From: Zhihengliuella salsuginis
Lineage (GTDB): Bacteria > Actinomycetota > Actinomycetes > Actinomycetales > Micrococcaceae
DNA length: 64,000 nt
Direction of reading: 5' to 3'
NCBI RefSeq assembly: GCF_014651715.1
Contig: NZ_BMXK01000002.1
Location: 248,001-312,000 of the forward strand
This document shows positions 1 to 10,044 of the stretch, one piece after another. Made by a program: the position numbers and the translations under genes. Every line of letters begins with the position of its first letter. Positions within the stretch are counted from its first letter, which is position 1. The notes beneath the pieces are model-generated. The model was not told the origin of the DNA. It did not search any database and saw only the letters and a program-made list of their open reading frames with translations.

Positions 1-47
1 GCCAAGTAGGAACCGCTTCAAGCATCGCCGGCCGTCGGGCCGGCCAG

Positions 48-81
48 GTGGGGCCATCCGCGAATTCGCGGATGGCCCCAC
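48..81. terminator. Palindromic hairpin, likely terminator of the upstream gene
   Basis: A perfect 34-nt palindrome sits here with its axis in AATT. The gene it would terminate lies outside the window; by synteny it may be the trigger-factor gene, which is an inference. The T-run after it is short (CTTTA), so it could work on both strands or simply be a processing hairpin. Confidence 0.6.
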
Positions 82-106
82 GGCGCTTTAAGAGGTGGCG
101 GGCGGC

Positions 107-124
107 TATGCGCCCACAGCGAAC
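107..124 (+). promoter_or_regulatory. Candidate ClgR operator upstream of clpP1P2
   Basis: The segment has the form CGC-N5-GCG followed by AAC. It fits the ClgR consensus known from Corynebacterium (WNNWCGCYNANRGCGWWS) at every constrained position except one in the left flank. ClgR activates clp genes in actinobacteria. The box lies about 100 bases before the clpP1 start, which suits an activator site upstream of the -10 candidate at 163-168. The assignment rests on motif matching and position only. Confidence 0.55.
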
Positions 125-162
125 TAGCGCGGTCGCGGGTCTCAAACGCGGGCGCCAGGCAG

Positions 163-168
163 TAATCT
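163..168 (+). promoter_or_regulatory. Candidate -10 element for clpP1P2
   Basis: TAATCT fits the actinobacterial TAnnnT pattern. It would start transcription near 175, leaving a leader of about 34 nt with a Shine-Dalgarno (GGAGAGG, about 193-199). No good -35 hexamer is visible, which is compatible with dependence on an activator such as ClgR. Confidence 0.4.
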
Positions 169-208
169 CGGAGACAAGTTCACCAACCGTACGGAGAGGT
201 ATTCGAGC

Positions 209-829
209 ATGACTGAGGAATCCCAGACCCCAGCGATGTCATCGGTCGACCCGGCCAACCGCGATGACTACATCTACAATCGGCTGCTGAAGGAACGGAT
301 CATTTGGCTCGGTTCCGAGGTCCGTGATGAGAACGCGAACGCCATCTGCTCCCAACTCCTGCTCCTCTCGGCCGAGGACCCGGAGAAGGACATCTACCTG
401 TACATCAACTCGCCGGGCGGCTCGATCACGGCGGGCATGGCCATCTACGACACGATGCAGTTCATCCCGAACGACGTCGTCACGGTGGCCACCGGCCTCG
501 CCGCCTCGATGGGGCAGTTCCTCCTCTCGTCGGGCACCAAGGGCAAGCGCTACGCGACGCCGAACGCCCGCATCCTGATGCACCAGCCGTCCGGTGGCAT
601 CGGCGGCACGGCTTCCGATATCCGCATCCAGGCCGAGTTGATCCTGCACATGAAGAAGATCATGTCGGAGCTGACCGCGGAGCAGACCGGCCAGACCGTC
701 GACACGATCCTCAAGGACAACGAGCGCGACAAGTGGTTCACGGCGTCCGAGGGCCTCGAGTACGGGTTCTTCGACAACATCGCGGAGCACTCCGCGGCCG
801 TCGCCGGCGGCGGCGGCATGAACCCCTAG
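209..829 (+). CDS. clpP1: ATP-dependent Clp protease proteolytic subunit 1
   Basis: This is one of the two ClpP peptidase subunits typical of actinobacteria. It should assemble with the next gene product into a mixed ClpP1P2 barrel fed by ClpX or ClpC. The serine-protease triad is visible as Ser100 (in GLAASMG), His125 (in LMHQP) and Asp174 (in NERDKW), spaced exactly as in E. coli ClpP. The length of 206 residues is normal. The ATG is preceded by GGAGAGG with good spacing. clpP2 follows after 50 bases, so the two are probably co-transcribed. A ClgR-like box upstream suggests stress activation. The C-terminus ends in a glycine-rich stretch. Confidence 0.96.
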   Translation: MTEESQTPAMSSVDPANRDDYIYNRLLKERIIWLGSEVRDENANAICSQLLLLSAEDPEKDIYLYINSPGGSITAGMAIYDTMQFIPNDVVTVATGLAASMGQFLLSSGTKGKRYATPNARILMHQPSGGIGGTASDIRIQAELILHMKKIMSELTAEQTGQTVDTILKDNERDKWFTASEGLEYGFFDNIAEHSAAVAGGGGMNP

Positions 830-879
830 CGCGGCCCGCGCCCCAGCCACACATCGACACTTACTTTTCAGGAGTAGAA

Positions 880-1539
880 ATGAACTTCAACGGCTACGGT
901 GCCGCCGGTGATATGCCGTCCGCTCGGTACATCCTCCCGCAGTTCGAAGAGCGCACGCCTTACGGTTTCAAGCGTCAGGACCCCTACGCGAAACTCTTCG
1001 AGGACCGCATCGTCTTCCTCGGCGCACAGGTCGACGACGCCTCGGCTGACGACATCATGGCGCAGCTGCTCGTGCTCGAGTCCATGGACTCCGAACGCGA
1101 CATCACGCTCTACATCAACTCGCCCGGTGGCTCGTTCACCGCGATGACCGCCATCTACGACACGATGCAGTTCATCCGCCCCGAGGTCCAGACGGTCTGC
1201 CTGGGCCAGGCGGCCAGCGCGGCTGCCGTGCTGCTGGCGGCCGGTGCGCCGGGCAAGCGCCTCGCTCTGCCGAACGCCCGTGCGCTCATCCACCAGCCGG
1301 CGATGGGCGGTGGCGAGCGCGGCACGGCCTCGGACCTGCAGATCCAGGCCGAAGAAGTCATGCGCATGCGTTCGTGGATGGAGGAGACCCTCGCGTCGCA
1401 CACGAAGAAGACCCCGGCTGAGGTCAGCAACGACATCGAACGCGACCTCTTCATGACGGCGGCCGACGCCAAGGTGTACGGCCTGGTCGACGAGGTCCTC
1501 GAGTCGCGCAAGATCAAGCCGCAGCAGGCCATCGACTAG
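880..1539 (+). CDS. clpP2: ATP-dependent Clp protease proteolytic subunit 2
   Basis: This is the second ClpP paralogue of 219 residues, partner of ClpP1. Catalytic Ser113 (in GQAASAA), His138 (in LIHQP) and Asp189 (in IERDLF) are present. I chose the ATG at 880 because AGGAG stands just before it and the resulting N-terminus has the form of other actinobacterial ClpP2 proteins; a longer in-frame opening would run back into clpP1. A strong hairpin at 1554-1590 follows, which separates the clpP pair from clpX, although read-through is possible. Confidence 0.95.
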   Translation: MNFNGYGAAGDMPSARYILPQFEERTPYGFKRQDPYAKLFEDRIVFLGAQVDDASADDIMAQLLVLESMDSERDITLYINSPGGSFTAMTAIYDTMQFIRPEVQTVCLGQAASAAAVLLAAGAPGKRLALPNARALIHQPAMGGGERGTASDLQIQAEEVMRMRSWMEETLASHTKKTPAEVSNDIERDLFMTAADAKVYGLVDEVLESRKIKPQQAID

Positions 1540-1553
1540 AGTCGCAGGCGCCG

Positions 1554-1590
1554 AGGGGCGGATCGTGGATTTCCACCACGGTCCGCCCCT
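1554..1590 (+). terminator. Hairpin terminator or attenuator between clpP2 and clpX
   Basis: Two 15-nt arms (1554-1568 and 1576-1590) pair fully with one T-G wobble around a 7-nt loop. No long T-run follows. The hairpin likely ends or weakens transcription of clpP1P2 before clpX. Confidence 0.6.
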
Positions 1591-1686
1591 TCAGCCATTC
1601 TGCAGGTCGGCTGACTTACAGTTGGATGAGCGGTCCCGCGAGCGGTGCGGGGCAGACAGAGACAAGTACTAGGGGAGTAGGACTCG

Positions 1687-2982
<1,296 letters not shown>

Positions 2983-3049
2983 CCACCACACTTTCGAGGT
3001 GCTCTCCGGAGACAACCCTCCGGAGGGCACCGCCGCGCAAGGAGTCATC

Positions 3050-3661
3050 ATGAGTGAAACCACTGCAGTCGATTTCTGGTTCGACCCGATCTGCCCGTTC
3101 GCCTGGGCGACGAGTCGCTGGATCCTCGAAGTAGAGAAGGTGCGTCCGATCCGGGTCAAGTGGAACGTGATGAGCCTGTCCGTTCTCAACGAGGGCCGCG
3201 ACCTGCCGGAGGACTACCGGAAGTCGATGGACAACGGCTGGGGTCCCGTGCGCGTGATCATCGCCGCGGCCCGGAAGCACGGCGAGGACGTCGTCGCCGA
3301 TCTGTACACCGCGATGGGCGAGCTCCTCCACTACGAGAAGGTCGCAGACCGCAGCGACGTCATCAGGCGTGCCCTCGAGACGGTCGGGCTTCCGGCCGAG
3401 CTGGCGGCGGCGGCCGACTCGGACGAGTTCGACGACGCACTTCGCGCCAGCCATGCCACAGGCATCGAGCAGGTCGGGCAGGACGTCGGGACCCCGATCC
3501 TGGCCTTCAACGGGACAGCCTTCTTCGGCCCGGTGATCACGCGGGTCCCGAGCGGGGAGCAGGCCGGGGAGCTCTTCGACGCGTCGGTCAAGCTCGCGAG
3601 CTTCCCCTACTTCTTCGAGATCAAGCGCACCCGCACGGAGAGCCCGACTTTCGACGTCTAG
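3050..3661 (+). CDS. DsbA-fold oxidoreductase, mycothiol-dependent nitroreductase (Rv2466c) family
   Basis: The 203-residue protein resembles the mycobacterial mycothiol-dependent nitroreductase Rv2466c along its length, including the DFWFDP start, the SRWILEV segment and the C-terminal FFEIKRTRTE segment. It has a thioredoxin/DsbA fold. The active-site motif is Cys15-Pro-Phe-Ala18; the mycobacterial enzyme has Cys-Pro-Trp-Cys, so the resolving cysteine is missing and only a monothiol mechanism is possible. The ATG at 3050 is chosen because AAGGAG precedes it. A bidirectional terminator follows, shared with convergent valS. The role in oxidative stress or quinone/nitro reduction is inferred from the family. 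Confidence 0.82.
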   Translation: MSETTAVDFWFDPICPFAWATSRWILEVEKVRPIRVKWNVMSLSVLNEGRDLPEDYRKSMDNGWGPVRVIIAAARKHGEDVVADLYTAMGELLHYEKVADRSDVIRRALETVGLPAELAAAADSDEFDDALRASHATGIEQVGQDVGTPILAFNGTAFFGPVITRVPSGEQAGELFDASVKLASFPYFFEIKRTRTESPTFDV

Positions 3662-3680
3662 GAACCGCAGCGCCGGCAAG

Positions 3681-3720
3681 CGAATGGGCGGCAACCCCCG
3701 CGGGGGTTGCCGCCCATTCG
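3681..3720. terminator. Bidirectional terminator between converging nitroreductase and valS
   Basis: A perfect 40-nt palindrome (arms of about 20 bases meeting at CCCGCGGG) lies between the stop codons of two converging genes. Its position and symmetry fit termination in both directions. Confidence 0.8.
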
Positions 3721-3787
3721 TGTTCACCACCGAGACGGGGTGGCCGGCGGGGCCGGACGGTCGCCGCCGGACCCCGCCCAATCCGGG

Positions 3788-6415
3788 CTACTCGGCCGGA
3801 AGCGCCTCCGGCGCCGCCAGCTCCACGCCGTGCACGGAGAGTTCGTCGGCGGACTCCGCCAGCTCCAGATCGCGGGCATTCGACGCCGCCAGCAGATCGC
3901 CGAGGCCTTGGCGCAGCTGCGCGAGCTGCGCGGCAGGTGCGGAGATCGTGCCGGAGAGCACCTCCGTGCGCTGCTTGACCTTGGCTTCGGACTTGGACTT
4001 GCGGATGCCGCCGAGGGCGATGCCGACCGTCGGCAGCACTCCGGCATCGGCGCCGTCGGCGGCAGCCGACAGGTGATCCGATGTCGGCCAGGCCGACTGG
4101 TGGACCGATCCCGAGCGCCACCAGCTCCAGACCTCTTCGGTCGCGAAGGGTAGGAACGGTGCGAAGAGACGGAGCACGGAGTCGAGCGTCGTCGCGAGCG
4201 CGGCGAGGACCGATGCCTGCTCCGCGTCGCCGCGGCCGCCGTAGGCGCGGTCCTTGACCAGCTCCACGAAGTCGTCGGTGAACGACCAGAAGAACGATTC
4301 CGTGATGTCCAGGGCGCGGGCGTAGTCGTAGGCTTCGAACGCGCGGTTCGCGTCGTCCAGGACCGTCGACAGGCGGGCCAGAAGGGACCGGTCCAGCCCG
4401 TTGGTCACGACCGTGGCGTCGCCCGTGATGACATCGGCCTCCGTCGCACCGAGGTTCAAGACGAACTTCGAGGCGTTGAGGATCTTGATCGCCAGACGGC
4501 GGCCGATCTTCATCTGCGCGATCTCGTACGCGGTGTCGGCGCCCAGCTTCGCGGAGGCGGCCCAGTAGCGGACCGCGTCGGCGCCGAACTGGTCCAGGAC
4601 CTCGGTCGGAACGACCACGTTGCCCTTGGACTTCGACATCTTCTTGCGGTCGGGATCGAGGATCCAACCGGAGATCGCCGCGTTCTTCCATGGAGCGCTG
4701 CCGTGCAGGGCGTCCCCGCGGACGGCCGTCGAGAACAGCCAGGTGCGGATGATGTCGTGCCCCTGGGGGCGCAGGTCGAACGGGTAGACCTTGTCGAAGA
4801 AGTCGTCGTCACGGCTCCAGCGGCCGATGATCTGCGGGGTGAGCGAGCTGGTCGCCCAGGTGTCGAGAACGTCGGCGTCGCCGATGAACCCGCCCGGCTG
4901 ATTCCGCTGCGACTCGTCGAAGCCCGGCGCGGCCTCCGCGGCCGGGTCAACCGGCAGGGCCTCGTCGGCCGGCAGGATCGGGTTCTCGTAGTCCGGTTCA
5001 CCCGAGTCGTCGAGGCCGTACCAGACGGGGATCGGCACGCCGAAGAAGCGCTGACGCGAGACGAGCCAGTCGCCGTTGAGACCCGAGATCCAGTTCTCGT
5101 AGCGGGAGCGCATGTATTCGGGGTGGAAGTCGATCTCCCGGCCGCGGGCGATGAGGCGCTCGCGGCGCTCCTCGTCGCGGCCGCCGTTGCGGATGTACCA
5201 CTGCCGGGACGAGACGATTTCGAGCGGCTTGTCGCCCTTCTCGTAGAAGTTCACCGGGTGCTGGATCTTCTTCGGCTCGCCGTCGATCAGGTCGGCCTCG
5301 GCGAGCATCTCGACGACGGCCTCCTTGGTGGAGAAGACGGTCTTGCCCGCGATGGCCTCGTAGGCGGCGCGGCCGGCCCCGGTCGTGATCCACTCCGGGG
5401 TCTCGGCGATGACGCGGCCGTCGCGGCCGATGATGGCGCGCGTCGGCAGCTGCAGCTCGCGCCACCACGTCACGTCGGTGAGGTCGCCGAAGGTGCAGAC
5501 CATCGCGATGCCGGCACCCTTGTCCGGCTTGGCCAGAGCGTGCGCCTTGACCTCGACCTCTACGCCGAAGACCGGGGAGGTGACCTTCTGGCCGAACAGC
5601 GGCTGGAAACGCTCGTCGTCCGGGTGCGCGACCAGTGCGGCGCAGGCGGGCAGGAGCTCGGGACGCGTCGTCTCGATGAAGATCTTGGTGCCGTCCTCGG
5701 CGAAGAACGGAAGACGGTAGTAGGCGCCCGGCATCTCCCGGTCCTCCAGCTCGGCCTGGGCCACGGCCGTGCGGAACGTGACGTCCCACAGGGTGGGCGC
5801 CTCGGAGAGGTAGGCGTCGCCGCCGGTCAGGTTCTTCAGAAAGGCGCGCTGGGAGACGGAGCGCGAGACGTCGTCGATCGTGCGGTACGTCAGGTTCCAG
5901 TCGACCGAGAGTCCGAGCGTCGTGAACAGGTGCTCGAACACCTTCTCGTCCTCGACGGCGAGCTGCTCGCAGAGTTCGATGAAATTGCGCCGGCTGACGG
6001 CGTCCCAGTCCCGCTGGTTCTTCGCGGGCTTCTCCGGCGGCTGGTAGTCCGGGTTGTAGGGGACCTTCGGATCGCACCGGACGCCGTAGTAGTTCTGCAC
6101 GCGGCGCTCGGTGGGCAGCCCGTTGTCGTCCCAGCCCATCGGGTAGAAGACGTTCTTGCCCTTCATCCGCTGGTAGCGGGCCAGCACGTCGGTCTGCGTG
6201 TAGGAGAACATGTGTCCCACATGGAGCGAGCCCGAGGCCGTCGGCGGGGGAGTGTCGATGGAGTAGACGGAAGCACGCGTGGTGTCCGGGTCGAAGGTGA
6301 ACGTCCCCTGTTCGCGCCAGCGCTCGCTGAGCTTGGCTTCAAGCCCTTCGAGGCCCGGTTTGTCGGGGACGGAAACGGTCGCGGGCGTGTCTGTGCCCAA
6401 GTTGTCATCAGCCAT
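3788..6415 (-). CDS. valS: Valyl-tRNA synthetase, archaeal-like type
   Basis: This class I synthetase charges tRNA-Val. The HIGH signature appears as HVGH at residues 65-68 and KMSKS at 592-596. The segments around the first signature (DTPPPTASGSLHVGH) and GWDDNGLPTERRVQ are characteristic of the archaeal-like ValRS branch rather than the common bacterial form with GTDHAG. The length is 875 residues, with no long C-terminal coiled coil obvious. The ATG at 6413-6415 has no strong Shine-Dalgarno; a weak -10-like AAGAAT lies 6 nt before it, so the message could be leaderless. It is transcribed divergently from the sulfur cluster. Confidence 0.95.
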   Translation of the reverse strand: MADDNLGTDTPATVSVPDKPGLEGLEAKLSERWREQGTFTFDPDTTRASVYSIDTPPPTASGSLHVGHMFSYTQTDVLARYQRMKGKNVFYPMGWDDNGLPTERRVQNYYGVRCDPKVPYNPDYQPPEKPAKNQRDWDAVSRRNFIELCEQLAVEDEKVFEHLFTTLGLSVDWNLTYRTIDDVSRSVSQRAFLKNLTGGDAYLSEAPTLWDVTFRTAVAQAELEDREMPGAYYRLPFFAEDGTKIFIETTRPELLPACAALVAHPDDERFQPLFGQKVTSPVFGVEVEVKAHALAKPDKGAGIAMVCTFGDLTDVTWWRELQLPTRAIIGRDGRVIAETPEWITTGAGRAAYEAIAGKTVFSTKEAVVEMLAEADLIDGEPKKIQHPVNFYEKGDKPLEIVSSRQWYIRNGGRDEERRERLIARGREIDFHPEYMRSRYENWISGLNGDWLVSRQRFFGVPIPVWYGLDDSGEPDYENPILPADEALPVDPAAEAAPGFDESQRNQPGGFIGDADVLDTWATSSLTPQIIGRWSRDDDFFDKVYPFDLRPQGHDIIRTWLFSTAVRGDALHGSAPWKNAAISGWILDPDRKKMSKSKGNVVVPTEVLDQFGADAVRYWAASAKLGADTAYEIAQMKIGRRLAIKILNASKFVLNLGATEADVITGDATVVTNGLDRSLLARLSTVLDDANRAFEAYDYARALDITESFFWSFTDDFVELVKDRAYGGRGDAEQASVLAALATTLDSVLRLFAPFLPFATEEVWSWWRSGSVHQSAWPTSDHLSAAADGADAGVLPTVGIALGGIRKSKSEAKVKQRTEVLSGTISAPAAQLAQLRQGLGDLLAASNARDLELAESADELSVHGVELAAPEALPAE

Positions 6416-6515
6416 GGGCTCATTCTTTCACGACTCGGCGACGTCCTCCTGCCGGCGCCGGGGCGGCGGACCCCGGGCGGCGTAGCGCATCGCGGCGCGA
6501 GGCGCACCTGCTCTC

Positions 6516-6627
6516 GTGACACGGCGTCATGATGACGATTTGTCTCGGAGAAACCGCTTCGAGAGGGGGATCTGAGGGTTCGAAGTTTCGCCTTGTGACG
6601 TCATGTCGGGGCCGCCGGTCATGTGAC
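6516..6627. promoter_or_regulatory. Cluster of GTCA/TGAC inverted repeats between valS and sir
   Basis: The 269-base gap between divergent valS and sir contains several short inverted repeats built from GTCA and TGAC: GTGAC-N5-GTCAT at 6516-6530, CGTCATGATGACG at 6525-6537, TGACGTCA at 6596-6603 and GTCATGTGAC at 6618-6627. The last two lie about 60-90 bases before the predicted sir start. Such clustering suggests binding by a dimeric regulator of sulfur assimilation, but I cannot name the protein. No gene is visible in this gap. Confidence 0.35.
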
Positions 6628-6671
6628 TACACGTCCCGAAGTCTTCTTTCCTCCCACCCCGCGGCGGGCCC

Positions 6672-6677
6672 TAGCGT
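6672..6677 (+). promoter_or_regulatory. -10 element for leaderless sir transcript
   Basis: TAGCGT fits TAnnnT and ends 7 bases before the ATG at 6685. There is no Shine-Dalgarno, so the transcript probably begins at the start codon. This supports the 6685 start over an upstream in-frame ATG at 6529. Confidence 0.5.
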
Positions 6678-6684
6678 CGTAGGC

Positions 6685-8394
6685 ATGACGCAAGTGACCG
6701 AACGAATTCCGAAGCGCCCGGCCCGGCGCTCCTCCAAGCCGAACGGTCAGTGGAAGGTCGACGGGACCGAGCCGCTGAACGCCAACGAGGAGATGAAGGC
6801 CGAGGACAACGGCCTGAACGTGCGCGAGCGGATCGAGACGATCTACGCCGACGGCGGTTTCGCATCGATCGATCCCTCGGACCTGCACGGCCGATTCCGC
6901 TGGTGGGGCCTGTACACCCAGCGCAAGCAGGGCATACCCGGCGGCAAGACGGCGACCCTCGAACCCCACGAGCTCGAGGACGAGTACTTCATGCTGCGCG
7001 TGCGCATCGACGGCGGGACGCTGACCAGAGAGCAGCTGCGCGTCATCGGCGGGATCTCGACGGAATTCGCGCGCGACACCGCCGACATGACCGATCGCCA
7101 GAACGTCCAGCTGCACTGGATCGACGTCCGCGACATGCCCGAGATCTGGCGCCGGCTCGAGGCCGTCGGCCTGAACACCACCGAGGCCTGCGGCGACGTC
7201 CCCCGTGTCATCCTGGGCTCGCCCGTCGCCGGCATCGCCGCCGACGAACTGATCGATCCGACGCCGGCCATCAAGGAGATCGCGCGCCGCTACGTCGGCA
7301 ACCCCGAGTTCGCCAACCTCCCGCGCAAGTTCAAGTCCGCGATCACCGGCCACCCGAGCCAGGACATCGTGCACGAGATCAACGACATCGCCCTCGTCGG
7401 CGTCGAACACCCCGAGCTCGGGATCGGCTACGACCTGTGGGTCGGCGGCGGGCTCTCCGCGGCGCCCCGTCTGGGCGAGCGCCTCGGCGCCTTCGTCTCG
7501 GACGAGCAGGCGCCGGACGTGTGGGAGGGCGTTGTCTCGATCTTCCGCGACTACGGTTTCCGTCGACTGCGGAACCGCGCCCGCCTCAAGTTCCTGCTCG
7601 CCGACTGGGGCGCGGAGAAGTTCCGCCAGGTCCTCCAGGACGAGTACCTGGGGTACGAGCTCCCGGACGGGCCGCCGGCGCCTGTTCCGAGCGAGCCGGG
7701 CGACCACTCGGGTGTGCACGAGCAGAAGGACGGCCGTTTCTATATCGGCCTGACACCCCTGGTCGGACGCGTGAGCGGCACGATCCTGACGTCGCTGGCC
7801 GACCTGCTCGAGAAACACGGCTCCGAGCGGCTGCGCACGACCCCGCACCAGAAGATCGTCGCGCTCGACATCGCGCCCGAGCAGGTCGACGACTTCGTCG
7901 CCGGCGCCCGGGAGCTCGGTCTCGAGGCCGAGCCCGGCCTGCTGGCCCGGTCCGCGATCGCCTGCACGGGCATCGAGTACTGCAAGCTGGCGATCGTCGA
8001 CACCAAGGACACCGCCGCGACCGCCATCAAGGAGATCGAGTCCAGGATCGAGGGCTATGCGGGCAAGCTCCCCAAGAAGTTGAGCCTGCACGTCAACGGC
8101 TGCCCGAACTCCTGCGCCCGGATCCAGACGGCCGACATCGGCCTGAAGGGGCAGCTGATCACCAACGACGCCGGCGAGCAGGTGCCGGGTTTCCAGGTGC
8201 ACCTCGGTGGCACGCTGGCCACGAACGACGACGGGCAGGCAAGCCTCGGCCGGACCGTGCGCGGCCTCAAGGTCGCTGCCGACGAACTGCCGGACTACGT
8301 CACCACCCTGCTGGACCGCTACTCGGAGGGTTCCGCCGACGACGAGTCGTTCGCCGCGTGGGCCAACCGGGTCGAGGACGAGGAGCTCTCATGA
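6685..8394 (+). CDS. sir: Ferredoxin-dependent assimilatory sulfite reductase
   Basis: This 569-residue siroheme/4Fe-4S enzyme of the nitrite/sulfite reductase family reduces sulfite to sulfide. The cluster ligands are Cys427 and Cys433 (C-X5-C in ACTGIEYC) and Cys473 and Cys477 (C-X3-C in GCPNSCA). The duplicated ferredoxin-like half-domains are present. The sulfur context, with cysH, cysD and cysN directly after it, points to sulfite rather than nitrite as substrate. I chose ATG 6685 over the in-frame ATG at 6529 because the extra 52 residues look unlike the family and a -10 element sits just before 6685. It overlaps cysH by ATGA. Confidence 0.92.
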   Translation: MTQVTERIPKRPARRSSKPNGQWKVDGTEPLNANEEMKAEDNGLNVRERIETIYADGGFASIDPSDLHGRFRWWGLYTQRKQGIPGGKTATLEPHELEDEYFMLRVRIDGGTLTREQLRVIGGISTEFARDTADMTDRQNVQLHWIDVRDMPEIWRRLEAVGLNTTEACGDVPRVILGSPVAGIAADELIDPTPAIKEIARRYVGNPEFANLPRKFKSAITGHPSQDIVHEINDIALVGVEHPELGIGYDLWVGGGLSAAPRLGERLGAFVSDEQAPDVWEGVVSIFRDYGFRRLRNRARLKFLLADWGAEKFRQVLQDEYLGYELPDGPPAPVPSEPGDHSGVHEQKDGRFYIGLTPLVGRVSGTILTSLADLLEKHGSERLRTTPHQKIVALDIAPEQVDDFVAGARELGLEAEPGLLARSAIACTGIEYCKLAIVDTKDTAATAIKEIESRIEGYAGKLPKKLSLHVNGCPNSCARIQTADIGLKGQLITNDAGEQVPGFQVHLGGTLATNDDGQASLGRTVRGLKVAADELPDYVTTLLDRYSEGSADDESFAAWANRVEDEELS

Positions 8395-9098
8395 CCACCA
8401 CCACCGAACACGCCCGCCTGCGGGAGATCGTCGCGCTCGGCGAGCGCGAGCTCGGATTCGATGCTCCGGCCGACGCCGTCGTCCGGTTCGCCGCCGAGCA
8501 CTTCGACGTCCGGGACGTGGCCGTCGCCTGCTCGATGGCCGACGCCGTCCTGCCCCACCTCGTGGTGCAGGAGCTGCCGGACGTGGACGTCCTGTTCCTC
8601 GAAACCGGGTACCACTTCCAGCAGACGCACCTGACCCGCGACCAGGTCGCCCGGGACCTGCCCGTGAGGATCGTCGATGTCATGCCGGAGCTCACCGTCG
8701 CCGAGCAGGACGAGAAGTACGGCAAGGACCTCTTCGGGAGGGACCCGGCCAAGTGCTGCCAGATGCGCAAGATGGACCCCCTGAAGGCCGCCCTCGGCGG
8801 GTACCGCGCCTGGTTCACCGGGGTGCGCCGCGAAGAGTCGCCGACGCGGGCCAACGCCCCGCTGATCTCCTTCGACGAGGCGCACGGGCTGATCAAATTC
8901 AACCCGGTTGCGACGTGGAGCTTCGACGAGCTGACGGACTACGCCGGGGAGCACGGGGTGCCGGTCAACATGCTGCTGGGGTTCGGATACCCCTCGATCG
9001 GATGCGAGCCCTGCACCAAGCCCGTGGCCCCCGGCGAGGACCCGCGCGCGGGCCGCTGGGCCGGCCTGTCCAAGACCGAATGCGGCATCCACCTCTAG
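8391..9098 (+). CDS. cysH: Assimilatory adenylyl-sulfate (APS) reductase
   Basis: The 235-residue protein reduces activated sulfate to sulfite. It carries the adjacent pair Cys122-Cys123 and Cys205-X2-Cys208, the 4Fe-4S ligands that mark APS reductases and are absent from the PAPS-specific enzymes, plus the C-terminal catalytic ECGIHL motif with Cys231. So APS is the likely substrate, and no APS kinase (cysC) is present in the cluster, which agrees. The ATG at 8391 overlaps the sir stop (ATGA), indicating translational coupling. cysD starts 25 bases after its stop. Confidence 0.94.
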   Translation: MTTTTEHARLREIVALGERELGFDAPADAVVRFAAEHFDVRDVAVACSMADAVLPHLVVQELPDVDVLFLETGYHFQQTHLTRDQVARDLPVRIVDVMPELTVAEQDEKYGKDLFGRDPAKCCQMRKMDPLKAALGGYRAWFTGVRREESPTRANAPLISFDEAHGLIKFNPVATWSFDELTDYAGEHGVPVNMLLGFGYPSIGCEPCTKPVAPGEDPRAGRWAGLSKTECGIHL

Positions 9099-9123
9099 AG
9101 ACGTTCGAGAAAGCGAAGCATTC

Positions 9124-10044
9124 ATGACCGTAGTAGCCAGCGAAGTGGCCTCGAAGACCGACGTCCTCGACGCCCTCGAAGCCGAGTCCATCCACATCAT
9201 CCGCGAGGTCCTCGCGGAGTTCGAGCGCCCGGGTCTCCTCTTCTCGGGCGGCAAGGACTCCGTCGTCGTCCTCCACCTGCTCGCCAAGGCCGTGGCCCCG
9301 GCGCGGGTCCCGATCCCGGTCGTGCACGTCGACACGGGCCACAACTTCGACGAGGTGATCGCGTTCCGCGATGCCACCGTCGAGCGCTACGGCCTCAACC
9401 TGGTGGTCGGCAGCATGCAGGACTACATCGACGACGGCCGCCTGCGCGAGAACGCCGACGGCACGCGGAACCGACTCCAGACGCGCGTGCTGCTCGACAC
9501 GATCGAGGAGCACCGGTTCGACGTCGTCTTCGGCGGCGCCCGCCGCGACGAGGACAAGGCCCGCGCCAAGGAGCGCATCCTGTCCCTGCGCGACGAGTTC
9601 GGCGGCTGGGACCCGCGCAACCAGCGGCCCGAGGTCTGGAGCCTCTACAACGGCCGCCACGCGGCCGGGTGGCACGTGCGCGCGTTCCCGATCAGCAACT
9701 GGACCGAACGCGACATCTGGGCCTACATCGCGCGGGAGCGGATCCAGCTGCCCCCGATCTACTTCGCCCACGACCGCGAGGTGTTCGAACGCGAGGGCAT
9801 GATCCGCGCCGTCACACCCGTCAGCCAGCCGAATGAGGGCGAGCAGGTCCTGACCCGGACGGTGCGCTACCGCACCGTGGGCGACGCAAGCTGCACGGGC
9901 GCCGTCCTGTCCGAGGCGCGGACCGTCCCCGAGGTCCTGGACGAGCTGGCGCTCTCCACGCTCACCGAACGCGGCGCGACCCGCGCCGACGACCGAATCT
10001 CCGCAGCGGCCATGGAAGACCGCAAGAAGGAAGGCTACTTCTAA
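9124..10044 (+). CDS. cysD: Sulfate adenylyltransferase subunit 2
   Basis: This is the catalytic, PP-loop subunit of ATP sulfurylase, making APS from sulfate and ATP. The PP-motif SGGKDS is at residues 41-46, and the 306-residue length is normal. It pairs with the GTPase CysN encoded immediately downstream, whose ATG follows the cysD stop with no gap. The product feeds the APS reductase encoded just upstream. No strong Shine-Dalgarno is seen (a GAGAAAGCGA stretch precedes), so expression probably relies on operon coupling. Confidence 0.95.
   Translation: MTVVASEVASKTDVLDALEAESIHIIREVLAEFERPGLLFSGGKDSVVVLHLLAKAVAPARVPIPVVHVDTGHNFDEVIAFRDATVERYGLNLVVGSMQDYIDDGRLRENADGTRNRLQTRVLLDTIEEHRFDVVFGGARRDEDKARAKERILSLRDEFGGWDPRNQRPEVWSLYNGRHAAGWHVRAFPISNWTERDIWAYIARERIQLPPIYFAHDREVFEREGMIRAVTPVSQPNEGEQVLTRTVRYRTVGDASCTGAVLSEARTVPEVLDELALSTLTERGATRADDRISAAAMEDRKKEGYF

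Noticed and set aside
6529-6684. N-terminal extension of the sulfite reductase from an upstream ATG
   Set aside because: The extra 52 codons look unlike the family and cover the -10 element and inverted repeats that fit a start at 6685.
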